A stretch of 64,000 nt of DNA from Cystobacter ferrugineus (lineage in GTDB: Bacteria > Myxococcota > Myxococcia > Myxococcales > Myxococcaceae): positions 1,554,304 through 1,618,303 of the forward strand of contig NZ_MPIN01000001.1 in the NCBI RefSeq assembly GCF_001887355.1, read 5' to 3'. The notes beneath the pieces were generated by a model. It saw nothing but the letters and a program-made list of their open reading frames with translations. It searched no databases and was not told the origin of the DNA. Shown piece after piece: positions 50,539 through 58,396 of this stretch (positions within the stretch are counted from its first letter, which is position 1; each line of letters opens with the position of its first letter). Made by a program: the position numbers and the translations under genes.

Positions 50539-52320
50539 ATGAAAATGAGCAGGATTGGTTCTGTCGCCGTATGGCTCGCGTGTGCCACGCCCGCGTTGGC
50601 GGAGGCCCCACGAGAGAAGGAAGTGTGGATCACCATGGGTACGGACGCGCTGGAGCCGGTACGCGGTGCCTTCCAAGCCAAGGGCCTGACGTTGGCGGCG
50701 CCCACGTTCCAGAAGGGTGGCGTGGCGGTGCTGCGCGTGAGCGACTCCCAGGTGGAGCAACTGGCGCTGGCGATGCACGACGAGCTCAACCGGTGCGCGG
50801 GATTCATCGCCCATGACTCCCAGGCAGAGGCCTTCGCGGCGGTGCAAGCCGACAACGCCCCCCAGCCCGTGGCCCCGCCCATCTACACCATCAACAACGC
50901 CCCCTCGGTGAAGGCGCTGATGGACGAAGTGCGGGAGTCGGAACTGCGCGGCACCATCAAAGCGCTGTCCAGCAACTGGACCAATCGCTACTACAACGTG
51001 CAGAACGGCGCGGACGCGTCCACCTGGCTCGAGAACGAGTGGAAGAAGCTCGCCACCGGGCGTCCGGACATCACGGTGGAACTCTTTCCGCACGGCTTCC
51101 TGCAATCCTCCGTCATCGCCACCATCCAGGGCACCACGCTGCCCGACGAGGTGGTGGTGCTCGGTGGCCACCTGGACTCCATCAACCTGAGCAACTCCAC
51201 GAAGGGCACGGCGCCGGGCGCGGATGACGACGCGTCGGGCGTGGCCTCGGTGACCGAGGTGCTGCGCGTGGCGGTGCTCAAGGGCTACAAGCCGGCGCGC
51301 ACCGTGAAGTTCATGGCGTACGCGGGCGAGGAGGTGGGACTGCTCGGCTCCAAGGCCATCGCCAACTCGTTCAAGGCCAACGGGGTGAACGTGGTGGGTG
51401 TGTTGCAGTTGGACATGACCAACTACCAGGGCAACACCTTCGACTTCGGCCTCGTGCAGGACAGGACGAACGCGCCCCTCAACACGCAGGTGCGCAACCT
51501 CATCGCCACGTACCAGCCGGAGCGGACCGTCGCCAACATCATGTGCGGCTATGGCTGTTCGGACCATGCCTCGTGGACCCTCGCGGGCTACCCGGCCGCC
51601 ATGCCCTTCGAGGCGTCGCTGAGCACGATGAACCCGGTCATCCACGGCGAGGAGGACACCCTGACGTTCATGGGAGGCACGGCGGAGAACTCGGTGAAGT
51701 TCGCGAAGCTGGGCGCCTCGTTCATGGCCGAGCTGGCCAAGGGCGCCACCGAGGGCAACACCCCTCCTCCGGTCGGTGTCGAGCCCGGGGCGCTCCAGAG
51801 CGCCGCCTTCGATGCGACGTACTGGGCACCGGGTTGCTCGCAGGTGGGCTCGGGCTGTGACTCGGGCACGTTGCTCAACGGACGCGGGGGCGTGGGCCCC
51901 GAGCTGAACCAGCCCAACACGCTCCGGATGAGCTGCGCGGATGGCACCTCGGGCACCTACCACGTGGATGAGTCCCTCGACCGGCTCAAGGTGAGCACCC
52001 TGGATGGGACGATCCTCTTTCCGGGCAAGACGGTGAAGATCGAGGCGACCGTGTACGCCTACTCCACCACGGAGGACAAGCTGGACCTGTACTACTCGGC
52101 GAGCGCCACGAGCCCTTCGTGGCAGCTCATCGGCACGTACAGCCCGAGCACCACCGGCGTCACCACCCTCTCCGCCACGTACACCCTGCCCGCGAGCGGC
52201 GTGCAGGCCATTCGCGGCAACTTCCGCCATGCCGGCCCCAGCGGCACCACCAGCCCCGCGCGGGTTTGCAGCAGCGGGGGTTACGACGACCGCGACGACC
52301 TGGTCTTCACGGTGCCGTGA
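50539..52320 (+). CDS. Secreted M28 leucyl-type aminopeptidase
   Basis: This 593-residue protein has a short signal peptide (ATPALAEA) and a propeptide. The catalytic domain has two-zinc ligands: His211 in GGHLDS, Asp in PGADDDASG (about 230), Glu264-Glu265 in YAGEEVG, Asp in LQLDMTN and His in GCSDHASW. This is the layout of Vibrio/Aeromonas-type aminopeptidases (M28E). A C-terminal beta-rich extension (about 420-593) with paired cysteines resembles proprotein or carbohydrate-binding modules. GAGGAG lies 6 nt before ATG 50539. It probably finishes peptide digestion after the M4 protease. Confidence 0.92.
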   Translation: MKMSRIGSVAVWLACATPALAEAPREKEVWITMGTDALEPVRGAFQAKGLTLAAPTFQKGGVAVLRVSDSQVEQLALAMHDELNRCAGFIAHDSQAEAFAAVQADNAPQPVAPPIYTINNAPSVKALMDEVRESELRGTIKALSSNWTNRYYNVQNGADASTWLENEWKKLATGRPDITVELFPHGFLQSSVIATIQGTTLPDEVVVLGGHLDSINLSNSTKGTAPGADDDASGVASVTEVLRVAVLKGYKPARTVKFMAYAGEEVGLLGSKAIANSFKANGVNVVGVLQLDMTNYQGNTFDFGLVQDRTNAPLNTQVRNLIATYQPERTVANIMCGYGCSDHASWTLAGYPAAMPFEASLSTMNPVIHGEEDTLTFMGGTAENSVKFAKLGASFMAELAKGATEGNTPPPVGVEPGALQSAAFDATYWAPGCSQVGSGCDSGTLLNGRGGVGPELNQPNTLRMSCADGTSGTYHVDESLDRLKVSTLDGTILFPGKTVKIEATVYAYSTTEDKLDLYYSASATSPSWQLIGTYSPSTTGVTTLSATYTLPASGVQAIRGNFRHAGPSGTTSPARVCSSGGYDDRDDLVFTVP

Positions 52321-52341
52321 GGCGGGCGCCCCGGCGGCCGG

Positions 52342-53877
52342 TCACCGCTCCTCGGGAATCGTCAGGGCGCGCAGCAGTCGGCTCTCGCCCAACTGGACGC
52401 GCAGCAGCAGCACCGAGCCCGGGGACTGTCCGCGCACCGCCTGGGCGAACTCCCGCGGGTTGTTCACCGGCCGGCCTCCAGCCTCGACGATGACCATGCC
52501 CGGCTGGAGTCCGGCGCGCTCCGCGGGCGAGCCGGGTTCCACCTCGATGATCAACGCGCCCCGTGTCGCCCCCGGCACGAGGCGCGGATCCACGTCCTGC
52601 AGGCGCATGCCCAGCCGGCGGCCGGACTCCTCGCGCTCGTCACCGGAGGGCTCGGTGGAGGAGCCCTCGAGATCCGGCCGCTCGGCGAGCTTCACCCGTA
52701 CCTCGCGCGGCTGGCCCGCGCGGTAGACGGTGAGCTTCACGGTCTCGTCCGGCGAGCGGAAGCCGATCTCTCGCGTGAGGGCATGCGCGGACTCCACGGG
52801 CTCGCCATTCACGGCGGTGATGATGTCGTCCTGCTGGAGGCCAGCCCTGGCCGAGGGCGTGTTCTCCTCCACGCCGGTGACGATGGCGCCCTTGTCCTGT
52901 TGCACCTTCAGGGCCCGGGCCAGCTCGGGCGTCAGATCCTGCACCGACACGCCCAGCCAACCTCGGCGGATCTTCCCCTTCTGCAACTGGGGCAGCAGCA
53001 CCTGGGCCATGTTGGAGGGCACGGCGAAGCCAATGCCGGTACCAACGCCGACGATGGCGGTGTTGATGCCGATGACCTCGCCCCGGGCATTGAAGAGCGG
53101 CCCCCCCGAGTTGCCCGGATTGATGGCGGCATCCGTCTGCAGGAAATTGTCGTAGGGACCCGCCTGGATGTCGCGCGCCCGGGCCGAGAGGATGCCGGAG
53201 CTGACGCTGGAGGTGAGCCCGAACGGGTTGCCAATGGCCACCACGGGATCGCCCACGCGCACCTCGTCCGAGTCGCCGAGCCGGACGAAGGGCAGATCCT
53301 TCACGTTCCCCTGGAGCTTGATCAGCGCCAGGTCGGTGAGGGGATCCCTCCCGAGCACCTTCGCGTCGTACTCGCGGCCATCGTCGAGCCGCACGCGGAT
53401 GGAGAAGGCGTTTTCCACGACGTGGTTGTTGGTGAGGATGAGTCCGTTCGGCTCGATGAGGAAACCCGAGCCCGCCCCCTGCTGGATGCGCTCGCGCGGC
53501 GCGGGTCCGCCCTCCCCGGGGAAGCCCGGCATGCCGAAGAAACGCTCGAACAGATCCCCATGATCCTGGAGCCCGGGAGACCGGACCCGGACGTCCACGT
53601 TGACCACGGAGCCCTTCACGGCCTCCACGAGGTCCGCGACGGAGACCAACTGCCCCGAGCCCCCCGTGGCCTGCTCCTCTTGCGGGAGGGGTCTGGCTGG
53701 CTGGGCCCCTTGCTCCACGGGCCGCGTGGCGTCCGGTGCCGGGGCGGGCGCCTCGCTCACGGCGGCGGGTGGAGGTGGGTTCGACTCCCGTTGACGGGAC
53801 TCACAGCCGGTGGAGACGCTCAGCAGGAGCGCGTTGAACAGGAACAGGTGGAACCAGGCCGGACGGACGTGGGTCAT
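52342..53877 (-). CDS. HtrA/DegP-type serine protease with two PDZ domains (lipoprotein)
   Basis: This is a 511-residue protein. A signal peptide ends in the lipobox VSTGC (Cys25). A Pro-rich linker precedes a trypsin-like domain with His152 (TNNHVV), Asp182 (TDLALIK) and Ser257 (GNSGGPL). Two PDZ domains follow (RRGWLGVSVQ and ALIIEVEPGSPAERAGLQ). It is a periplasmic quality-control protease/chaperone. ATG 53877 was preferred over the in-frame codon at 54012, since it begins the signal peptide. The gene converges on the M28 peptidase gene. Confidence 0.94.
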   Translation of the reverse strand: MTHVRPAWFHLFLFNALLLSVSTGCESRQRESNPPPPAAVSEAPAPAPDATRPVEQGAQPARPLPQEEQATGGSGQLVSVADLVEAVKGSVVNVDVRVRSPGLQDHGDLFERFFGMPGFPGEGGPAPRERIQQGAGSGFLIEPNGLILTNNHVVENAFSIRVRLDDGREYDAKVLGRDPLTDLALIKLQGNVKDLPFVRLGDSDEVRVGDPVVAIGNPFGLTSSVSSGILSARARDIQAGPYDNFLQTDAAINPGNSGGPLFNARGEVIGINTAIVGVGTGIGFAVPSNMAQVLLPQLQKGKIRRGWLGVSVQDLTPELARALKVQQDKGAIVTGVEENTPSARAGLQQDDIITAVNGEPVESAHALTREIGFRSPDETVKLTVYRAGQPREVRVKLAERPDLEGSSTEPSGDEREESGRRLGMRLQDVDPRLVPGATRGALIIEVEPGSPAERAGLQPGMVIVEAGGRPVNNPREFAQAVRGQSPGSVLLLRVQLGESRLLRALTIPEER

Positions 53878-53966
53878 CAAGGGGACTTCCTCCATGGGGG
53901 GAAGATGAGGACCCTGTCCGCGCATGCCCACCCTGGGCATGGGGATGGAGAGGAGCGAGCACGGAG

Positions 53967-54605
53967 ATGACGGACAGCGAGACACCAGGAGAGCAGGCGA
54001 GGCTGGAACCACGGCCCTTCACCCTGCCGACGAAGCGGGGGCCGGTGGACGTGTTGCTGTACGAATCCCCCGGAGCGAAGGCGGGGGTCCTGCTGGCGGG
54101 AGGCGTGGGCGGCGGCTTCGATACGCCAGCCCTCGGGCTGTATCCGCGGCTGGGCGAGGAGTTGCGCAAGCAGGGCCTGTCCACGCTGCGGTTGAAGTAC
54201 CGCCATCCGACCGAGTTGACGGAGTCGGTGCAGGACGTGCTCGCGGGGGTGGACTTCCTGGTGGAGCGCGGGCTGGAGCGGATCGGCCTGGTGGGGCACT
54301 CGTTCGGTGGGGCGGTGATGATCCGAGCCGGGGTGCGCTCTTCCTCGGTGAAGACGGTGGTGGGGCTCGCGTCGCAGAGCTACGGGACGGAGCCAGTGCC
54401 GGAGCTGCATCCGCGCTCGCTGCTGCTCGTGCACGGCACGTCGGACGCGGTGCTCCCGCCGCGCTGCTCGCAGTCCATCCATGAGCGGGCGCGGGGACAC
54501 AAGGAGTTGGAGCTCATCTCGGGAGCCGGGCACGTGCTGAACGAAGCCGCCGAGCCCGTCTTCACCCGCGTGCGGGACTGGCTGGTGCACGAGCTCCGGG
54601 GGTGA
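53967..54605 (+). CDS. Alpha/beta hydrolase (dienelactone-hydrolase-like)
   Basis: This 212-residue cytoplasmic protein has the nucleophile elbow GHSFGGA (Ser at about 113), an oxyanion-hole region AGGVGGG, the acid residue in HGTSDAVLPP and the His in SGAGHVLNE. That is a complete triad. The substrate is unknown. It is divergent from htrA over 89 bp. The enzyme may be a thioesterase or peptidase-like member, but nothing here says which. Confidence 0.85.
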   Translation: MTDSETPGEQARLEPRPFTLPTKRGPVDVLLYESPGAKAGVLLAGGVGGGFDTPALGLYPRLGEELRKQGLSTLRLKYRHPTELTESVQDVLAGVDFLVERGLERIGLVGHSFGGAVMIRAGVRSSSVKTVVGLASQSYGTEPVPELHPRSLLLVHGTSDAVLPPRCSQSIHERARGHKELELISGAGHVLNEAAEPVFTRVRDWLVHELRG

Positions 54606-54671
54606 GTTCGCCTCGTTGGAGAACGACCGGGAGGGGATGCTCCAAGCACCCGCCTCCCCGGACACGGACCG

Positions 54672-54866
54672 TCAGCTACTCCTGTCGCTGCCCGCGCTGT
54701 CCTTACTCCCAGCCTCGGAGGGACCACTGTACTCGCGCTGACGGCCCTCGGCGTTGCTGGGCGCGGACTCCTTCTCGGACTTGCCGAAGACCTCCTTGCG
54801 CGTCTCTTCGCTCATCTTGGCGTCCCCACGCATCGTGGGGTTTTCCTCTCGGGGCTTGCGAGGCAT
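54672..54866 (-). CDS. Small disordered hydrophilic protein (64 aa)
   Basis: MPRKPREENPTMRGDAKMSE and the following KSEKESAPSNAEG are charged, without hydrophobic segments, similar in style to small stress or seed-maturation-like proteins. I know no family for it. CDS status rests on the compact frame and a GGAGG-like stretch upstream (ATG 54866). Confidence 0.5.
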   Translation of the reverse strand: MPRKPREENPTMRGDAKMSEETRKEVFGKSEKESAPSNAEGRQREYSGPSEAGSKDSAGSDRSS

Positions 54867-55393
54867 GTCGTACGTCCTCCATCGCGATGGGGTTGTGGGC
54901 TTCGTGACTCAAGATCAGGTGGTCCCCGAGAGACGGCAAGCCGGGTCGGCGCATGGAGAGCGGACAGAGAGGCAGACGCCCATCGCCTACGCATCCATGC
55001 GAGCCTGGGTGAAGTCGAGCACGGCCCAGGCGAGGGAGCAGGACCGGGTGTTGGGTGCGTCGTGACCGCCGGGCCCCAACCACCACCCGGCGCACGCGCC
55101 ACGCTCGCCGCCGAGCGGACTGGAAGGCAAGCGCCGCCCCCGCGAGGAACAACCCCACCGGTCCGGCGAGAACGAAAGGCCCGTCGGTCTTCGCGAGCAA
55201 TCGCCGGTTCATCCGCTCAACGTGCGCCGGGGAAGGAGCCCCGACAAGCCGAGGCCCCCGGGACAGCCGCCCTGTCTGGCGGTCAGACGTCAGGGCCCTG
55301 GAGCCGCCCGGGTCCCGGCCCACACCGTCCGCCGTGCGGATGGCCACACTCCTCCCAGACCCACGCGAACGGAGGTCAGGACATGGAACGGGA
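54867..55393. other. Long non-coding stretch
   Basis: About 530 bp without a convincing gene. Open frames exist on both strands, but their protein sequences look random (Arg/Pro-rich). A minus-strand frame at about 55170-55220 begins MNRRLLAKTDGPFVLAGPVG and could encode a membrane segment, but it has no stop until much later. No clear promoter or hairpin was seen. Confidence 0.4.
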
Positions 55394-55528
55394 GTGGAAC
55401 GAGCGCCTGTCATTACCGCGAAGCGTCGCATCTCGCCCGTGTACCTGTTGGACGCGGCGGTCGAGGCGGCGCTCCTCGCCGGATGGGCGGTGGCGGAGGC
55501 CCGCGGGCGGCATACAGTGAGCGAATGA
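55394..55528 (+). CDS. Possible 44-aa small ORF before the cupin gene
   Basis: A GTG-started frame gives VERAPVITAKRRISPVYLLD and AAVEAALLAGWAVAEARG and stops by ATGA overlap with the cupin start. The hydrophobic helix and the coupling look real, but the ribosome site is poor. Could be the tail of a longer frame that is not otherwise protein-like. Confidence 0.25.
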   Translation: MERAPVITAKRRISPVYLLDAAVEAALLAGWAVAEARGRHTVSE

Positions 55529-56022
55529 TCGACGAACTGGTGAGGACCCTGGGACTCGCACCCCACCCGGAGGGAGGCTTCTTCCGGGAGACGTGGCGCT
55601 CGGCGGTGACGGTGGAGACGCCGCGAGGCACGCGCTCGGTGGGCACGGCCATCTACTACCTGCTGCCGCGCGGCACGTTCGCCGCGTGGCACCGGGTGAG
55701 CTCGGCCGAGCTGTGGCACTTCTACGATGGCCACGCGCTGACGATGTACCTGCTCGATGAAACCCAGGGCCGGCTGGAGACGGTGACGCTGGGCCGGGAT
55801 GTCACACGTGGGGAGAGGCCGCAGGTGCTCGTACCGGCCGGGGTGCTCCAGGCGGCCCTGCCCCAAGGGGAGTACACGCTGTGCGGCTGCACGGTGGCCC
55901 CGGGCTTCGACTTCTCGGACTGGGAGATGCCCCGCGGCGAGGAGTTGGCGGCTCGCCATCCCGAGCACGCGGAGCTGTTCCGTCAGCTCAGCCATCCGGG
56001 CGTCCCGAAATCGGGAGGTTGA
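55525..56022 (+). CDS. Cupin DUF985 family protein
   Basis: This 165-residue protein matches DUF985: LGLAPHPEGGFFRETWRS at the start, TAIYYLLPRGTFAAWHRVSS, AELWHFYDGHALTMYLL and VPAGVLQAALP, then GYTLCGCTVAPGFDF-like text. Metal-binding His residues of the cupin barrel are in AWHRV and WHFYDG. The enzymatic role is unknown; some members are sugar epimerase-like. The ATG at 55525 is the obvious start; upstream codons are Pro/Arg-rich noise. Confidence 0.88.
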   Translation: MIDELVRTLGLAPHPEGGFFRETWRSAVTVETPRGTRSVGTAIYYLLPRGTFAAWHRVSSAELWHFYDGHALTMYLLDETQGRLETVTLGRDVTRGERPQVLVPAGVLQAALPQGEYTLCGCTVAPGFDFSDWEMPRGEELAARHPEHAELFRQLSHPGVPKSGG

Positions 56023-56055
56023 ATAAACCCCCGGCATTTTCGTCGGCGGCGCACC

Positions 56056-56685
56056 ATGCTCTCCCTGCTCACCCTCCTCTGGTTGGCTTCCGCCCCCATC
56101 CCCGTGGAGTCCCTGCCCACGCCGCCCGCGCCGCGGCCCCCTGCCCCCCAATGTGTGTCCTCGCAGGGGCGGACCGTGTGCGGATATCAATGCAAGACCA
56201 ATGGCTCGCATGCCGCATGTGCCAAGACACCCTATGGGGTGTGTCAACTGCTGGCGGGCAACATCCATTGCTGGGATCCGCCCCGGGTCGCCATCGCCCA
56301 CCCGGACAATTCGAGAACGAAGCCCGAGTGCAAGGAGATCCGGGGCAAGGTGGCCTGCGGCTACAACTGCCGGGTGGCCAATGGCGAAGTGGCCTGCAAC
56401 AGCACGCCCCATGGCGTGTGCACCACCCATTTCGAGCGCCTCGTCTGCTGGGATCCGCCGGAGAGCGTCATCCACGAGAATGGCGCCGACACCCCCGAGC
56501 CCCGCTGCCTCACCGCCTCCGAGGCCGTGAGCTGTGGCTATGACTGCAAGTCCACGCGCACGGAGGTGCGGTGCGCCAGCACGCCCACGGGCGTGTGCCG
56601 GCTCGACAATGATCAAATCACCTGCTTCGATCCGCCATCGCTGTTGCACTGCGACCACAGCGCACCGCCGCCCCCGGCGAACTGA
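56056..56685 (+). CDS. Secreted Cys-rich protein with three repeats
   Basis: This is a 209-residue protein. The N-terminus is a short signal peptide (MLSLLTLLWLASAPIPV). Three repeats of about 58 residues follow the pattern CGYxCxxxxxxxxCAxTPxGVC...CWDPP (for example CGYQCKTNGSHAACAKTPYG), with six cysteines each, predicted as a disulfide-stabilised extracellular module. I do not know the family. It stands alone downstream of the cupin gene. Confidence 0.7.
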   Translation: MLSLLTLLWLASAPIPVESLPTPPAPRPPAPQCVSSQGRTVCGYQCKTNGSHAACAKTPYGVCQLLAGNIHCWDPPRVAIAHPDNSRTKPECKEIRGKVACGYNCRVANGEVACNSTPHGVCTTHFERLVCWDPPESVIHENGADTPEPRCLTASEAVSCGYDCKSTRTEVRCASTPTGVCRLDNDQITCFDPPSLLHCDHSAPPPPAN

Positions 56686-56699
56686 CGCCCGTGACACTT

Positions 56700-56719
56700 C
56701 CGTCAGCCGTTGCTGACGG
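56700..56719. terminator. Perfect hairpin after the Cys-rich gene
   Basis: CCGTCAGC, a 4-nt CGTT loop, then GCTGACGG: an 8-bp stem 15 nt after the stop. There is no T-run. It also lies 67 nt before the PhoX-type gene, so it might instead be an operator. Confidence 0.55.
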
Positions 56720-56785
56720 AGAGTTGACCCGAGCCTCCCGTGAACGCGTGTGAAGGTGCGCCCGCTCGTCACACCGGAGGCTCAC

Positions 56786-57952
56786 ATGACACTCAACCGT
56801 CGCAACTTCCTGCAGCTCTCGGCCGTCGGCGGAACGGCGCTCGCCCTGGGTCCGGCCTTCTGGCGTCAGGCCTATGCCGCTCCCGCCAGGCCCGGCACCA
56901 GCCCCTACGGAGCCCTGTCCGGCTCCGCCGATGCCAACGGCGTGCGGCTGCCCGCGGGCTTCTCCTCGCGCATCATCGCGCGCTCCGGCGCCCGGGTGGG
57001 CACCACCGGCTACGTCTGGCACGGAGCTCCGGACGGCGGAGCCTGCTTCTCCGTCCCGGGCGGCGGGTGGATCTACACCTCCAACTCCGAGAAGAGCCTG
57101 GGCACCGGCGGTGTCTCGGCCATCCGGTTCGATGGGGGCGGCTCCATCACCGGCGCCTACCGCATCCTCTCCAACACCACCTCCAACTGCGCCGGCGGCC
57201 GTACCCCCTGGGGCACCTGGCTGTCGTGCGAGGAGTACTCCGGCGGCCGCGTCTGGGAGTGCGATCCCACGCAGGCCTCGCAGGGCGTGGTGCGCCCCGC
57301 GCTCGGCACCTTCTCCCACGAGGCCGTCGCGGTGGACTCGGATGACTACCGGCTCTACCTCACCGAGGACAGCACCAGTGGCCGCTTCTACCGCTTCACC
57401 CCGTCCGCCTACCCCTCGCTCGCCGCGGGCACGCTCGAGGCCGCTCGCGTCTCCGGAGATCCGCTGACCGGCGCCACCGTGACGTGGGAGCCCGTGTCCG
57501 CCAGCAAGCCCGCCTCGCAGCAGTCCAACGCCTCGCGCACCACCGTCTTCAACGGCGGCGAGGGCTGCTGGTACGACCGCGGCACCGTCTACTTCACCAC
57601 CAAGGGTGACAACCGCGTCTGGGCCTACACCCCGGCCTCCTCGCGCCTGGAGATCATCTACGACGACAACCTCTATCCGAACTCGCCCCTGACCGGCGTG
57701 GACAACGTCACCGTGTCCTCCTCGGGCGACATCTTCGTGGCCGAGGACGGGGGTGACTTGCAGATCTGCATCATCACCCCGGAGCGCATCGTGGCGCCGC
57801 TGCTCCAGCTCGTGGGCCACAACAGCTCGGAGATCACCGGCCCCGCGTTCAGCCCGGATGGCAAGCGGCTGTATTTCAGCTCCCAGCGCGGCACCACCGG
57901 CACCAACGGCGGCGGCATCACCTTCGAGGTGACCGGGCCGTTCCGCACGTAG
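56786..57952 (+). CDS. PhoX-type (DUF839) secreted protein, Tat-exported
   Basis: This 388-residue protein begins with a twin-arginine signal (NRRNFLQLSAVGGTALALG) and is a beta-propeller-like protein: GGGWIYTSNSE, WGTWLSCEEYSGG, YRFTPSAYP, GEGCWYDRGTVYFTT and FVAEDGGDLQ are spaced as in DUF839/PhoX proteins. PhoX is a Ca/Fe-dependent phosphatase, but length and key residues are not enough to claim phosphatase activity here; many relatives are uncharacterised. CGGAGG lies 6-11 nt before ATG 56786. Confidence 0.82.
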   Translation: MTLNRRNFLQLSAVGGTALALGPAFWRQAYAAPARPGTSPYGALSGSADANGVRLPAGFSSRIIARSGARVGTTGYVWHGAPDGGACFSVPGGGWIYTSNSEKSLGTGGVSAIRFDGGGSITGAYRILSNTTSNCAGGRTPWGTWLSCEEYSGGRVWECDPTQASQGVVRPALGTFSHEAVAVDSDDYRLYLTEDSTSGRFYRFTPSAYPSLAAGTLEAARVSGDPLTGATVTWEPVSASKPASQQSNASRTTVFNGGEGCWYDRGTVYFTTKGDNRVWAYTPASSRLEIIYDDNLYPNSPLTGVDNVTVSSSGDIFVAEDGGDLQICIITPERIVAPLLQLVGHNSSEITGPAFSPDGKRLYFSSQRGTTGTNGGGITFEVTGPFRT

Positions 57953-57976
57953 GCGCCCGGCCTCTCCCGGGGAGCG

Positions 57977-58357
57977 CTATCCGAGCCAGGAGATGAGGGC
58001 ACGGACGGCCTCCTCGCGGCGCCGGGACGTCTCCTGGACGCGCTGGAGTCCAGCCAGCACGCCCATCCCCTTGGAGGCGCGCTCGGGGGCCGTGCGGTAG
58101 TTCTCCGCGAGCTGCTCCAGGTGCTCGCGCAGCCGCGGATGGCTCTCGCGCACGCGTGCGGGCGCGGTGTCCGGCTTCACCTGGGAGACGAGCGCCGAGG
58201 CGAGCTGCTGCCACGCCTCCAGGCTCTGTCCGGTGCGGCGCTCGAAGCCACCGCGCACCATGGGCCTGACGAAGAAGGGCATCGACGAGAAGTCGCGCAC
58301 CGTGTCCTCGATAACGTTGCGGAGCGCGGCGACGAGCGTGACGGGATCCGGAGTCAT
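57977..58357 (-). CDS. Unrecognised cytoplasmic helical protein (126 aa)
   Basis: The product is helical and soluble (VTLVAALRNVIEDTVRDFSS; LREHLEQLAENYRTAPERAS). It has no known motif. ATG 58357 follows close after the transporter gene's stop region, 39 nt away, so it could share its transcript. Confidence 0.5.
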   Translation of the reverse strand: MTPDPVTLVAALRNVIEDTVRDFSSMPFFVRPMVRGGFERRTGQSLEAWQQLASALVSQVKPDTAPARVRESHPRLREHLEQLAENYRTAPERASKGMGVLAGLQRVQETSRRREEAVRALISWLG

Positions 58358-58396
58358 GGGGGCGGAGCCTACCGCAACCGCCCCGGGACGCCCCGC

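Noticed and set aside
54703..56772. A long minus-strand frame across the cupin and Cys-rich genes
   Set aside because: Overlaps two well-supported plus-strand genes; no recognisable domains.
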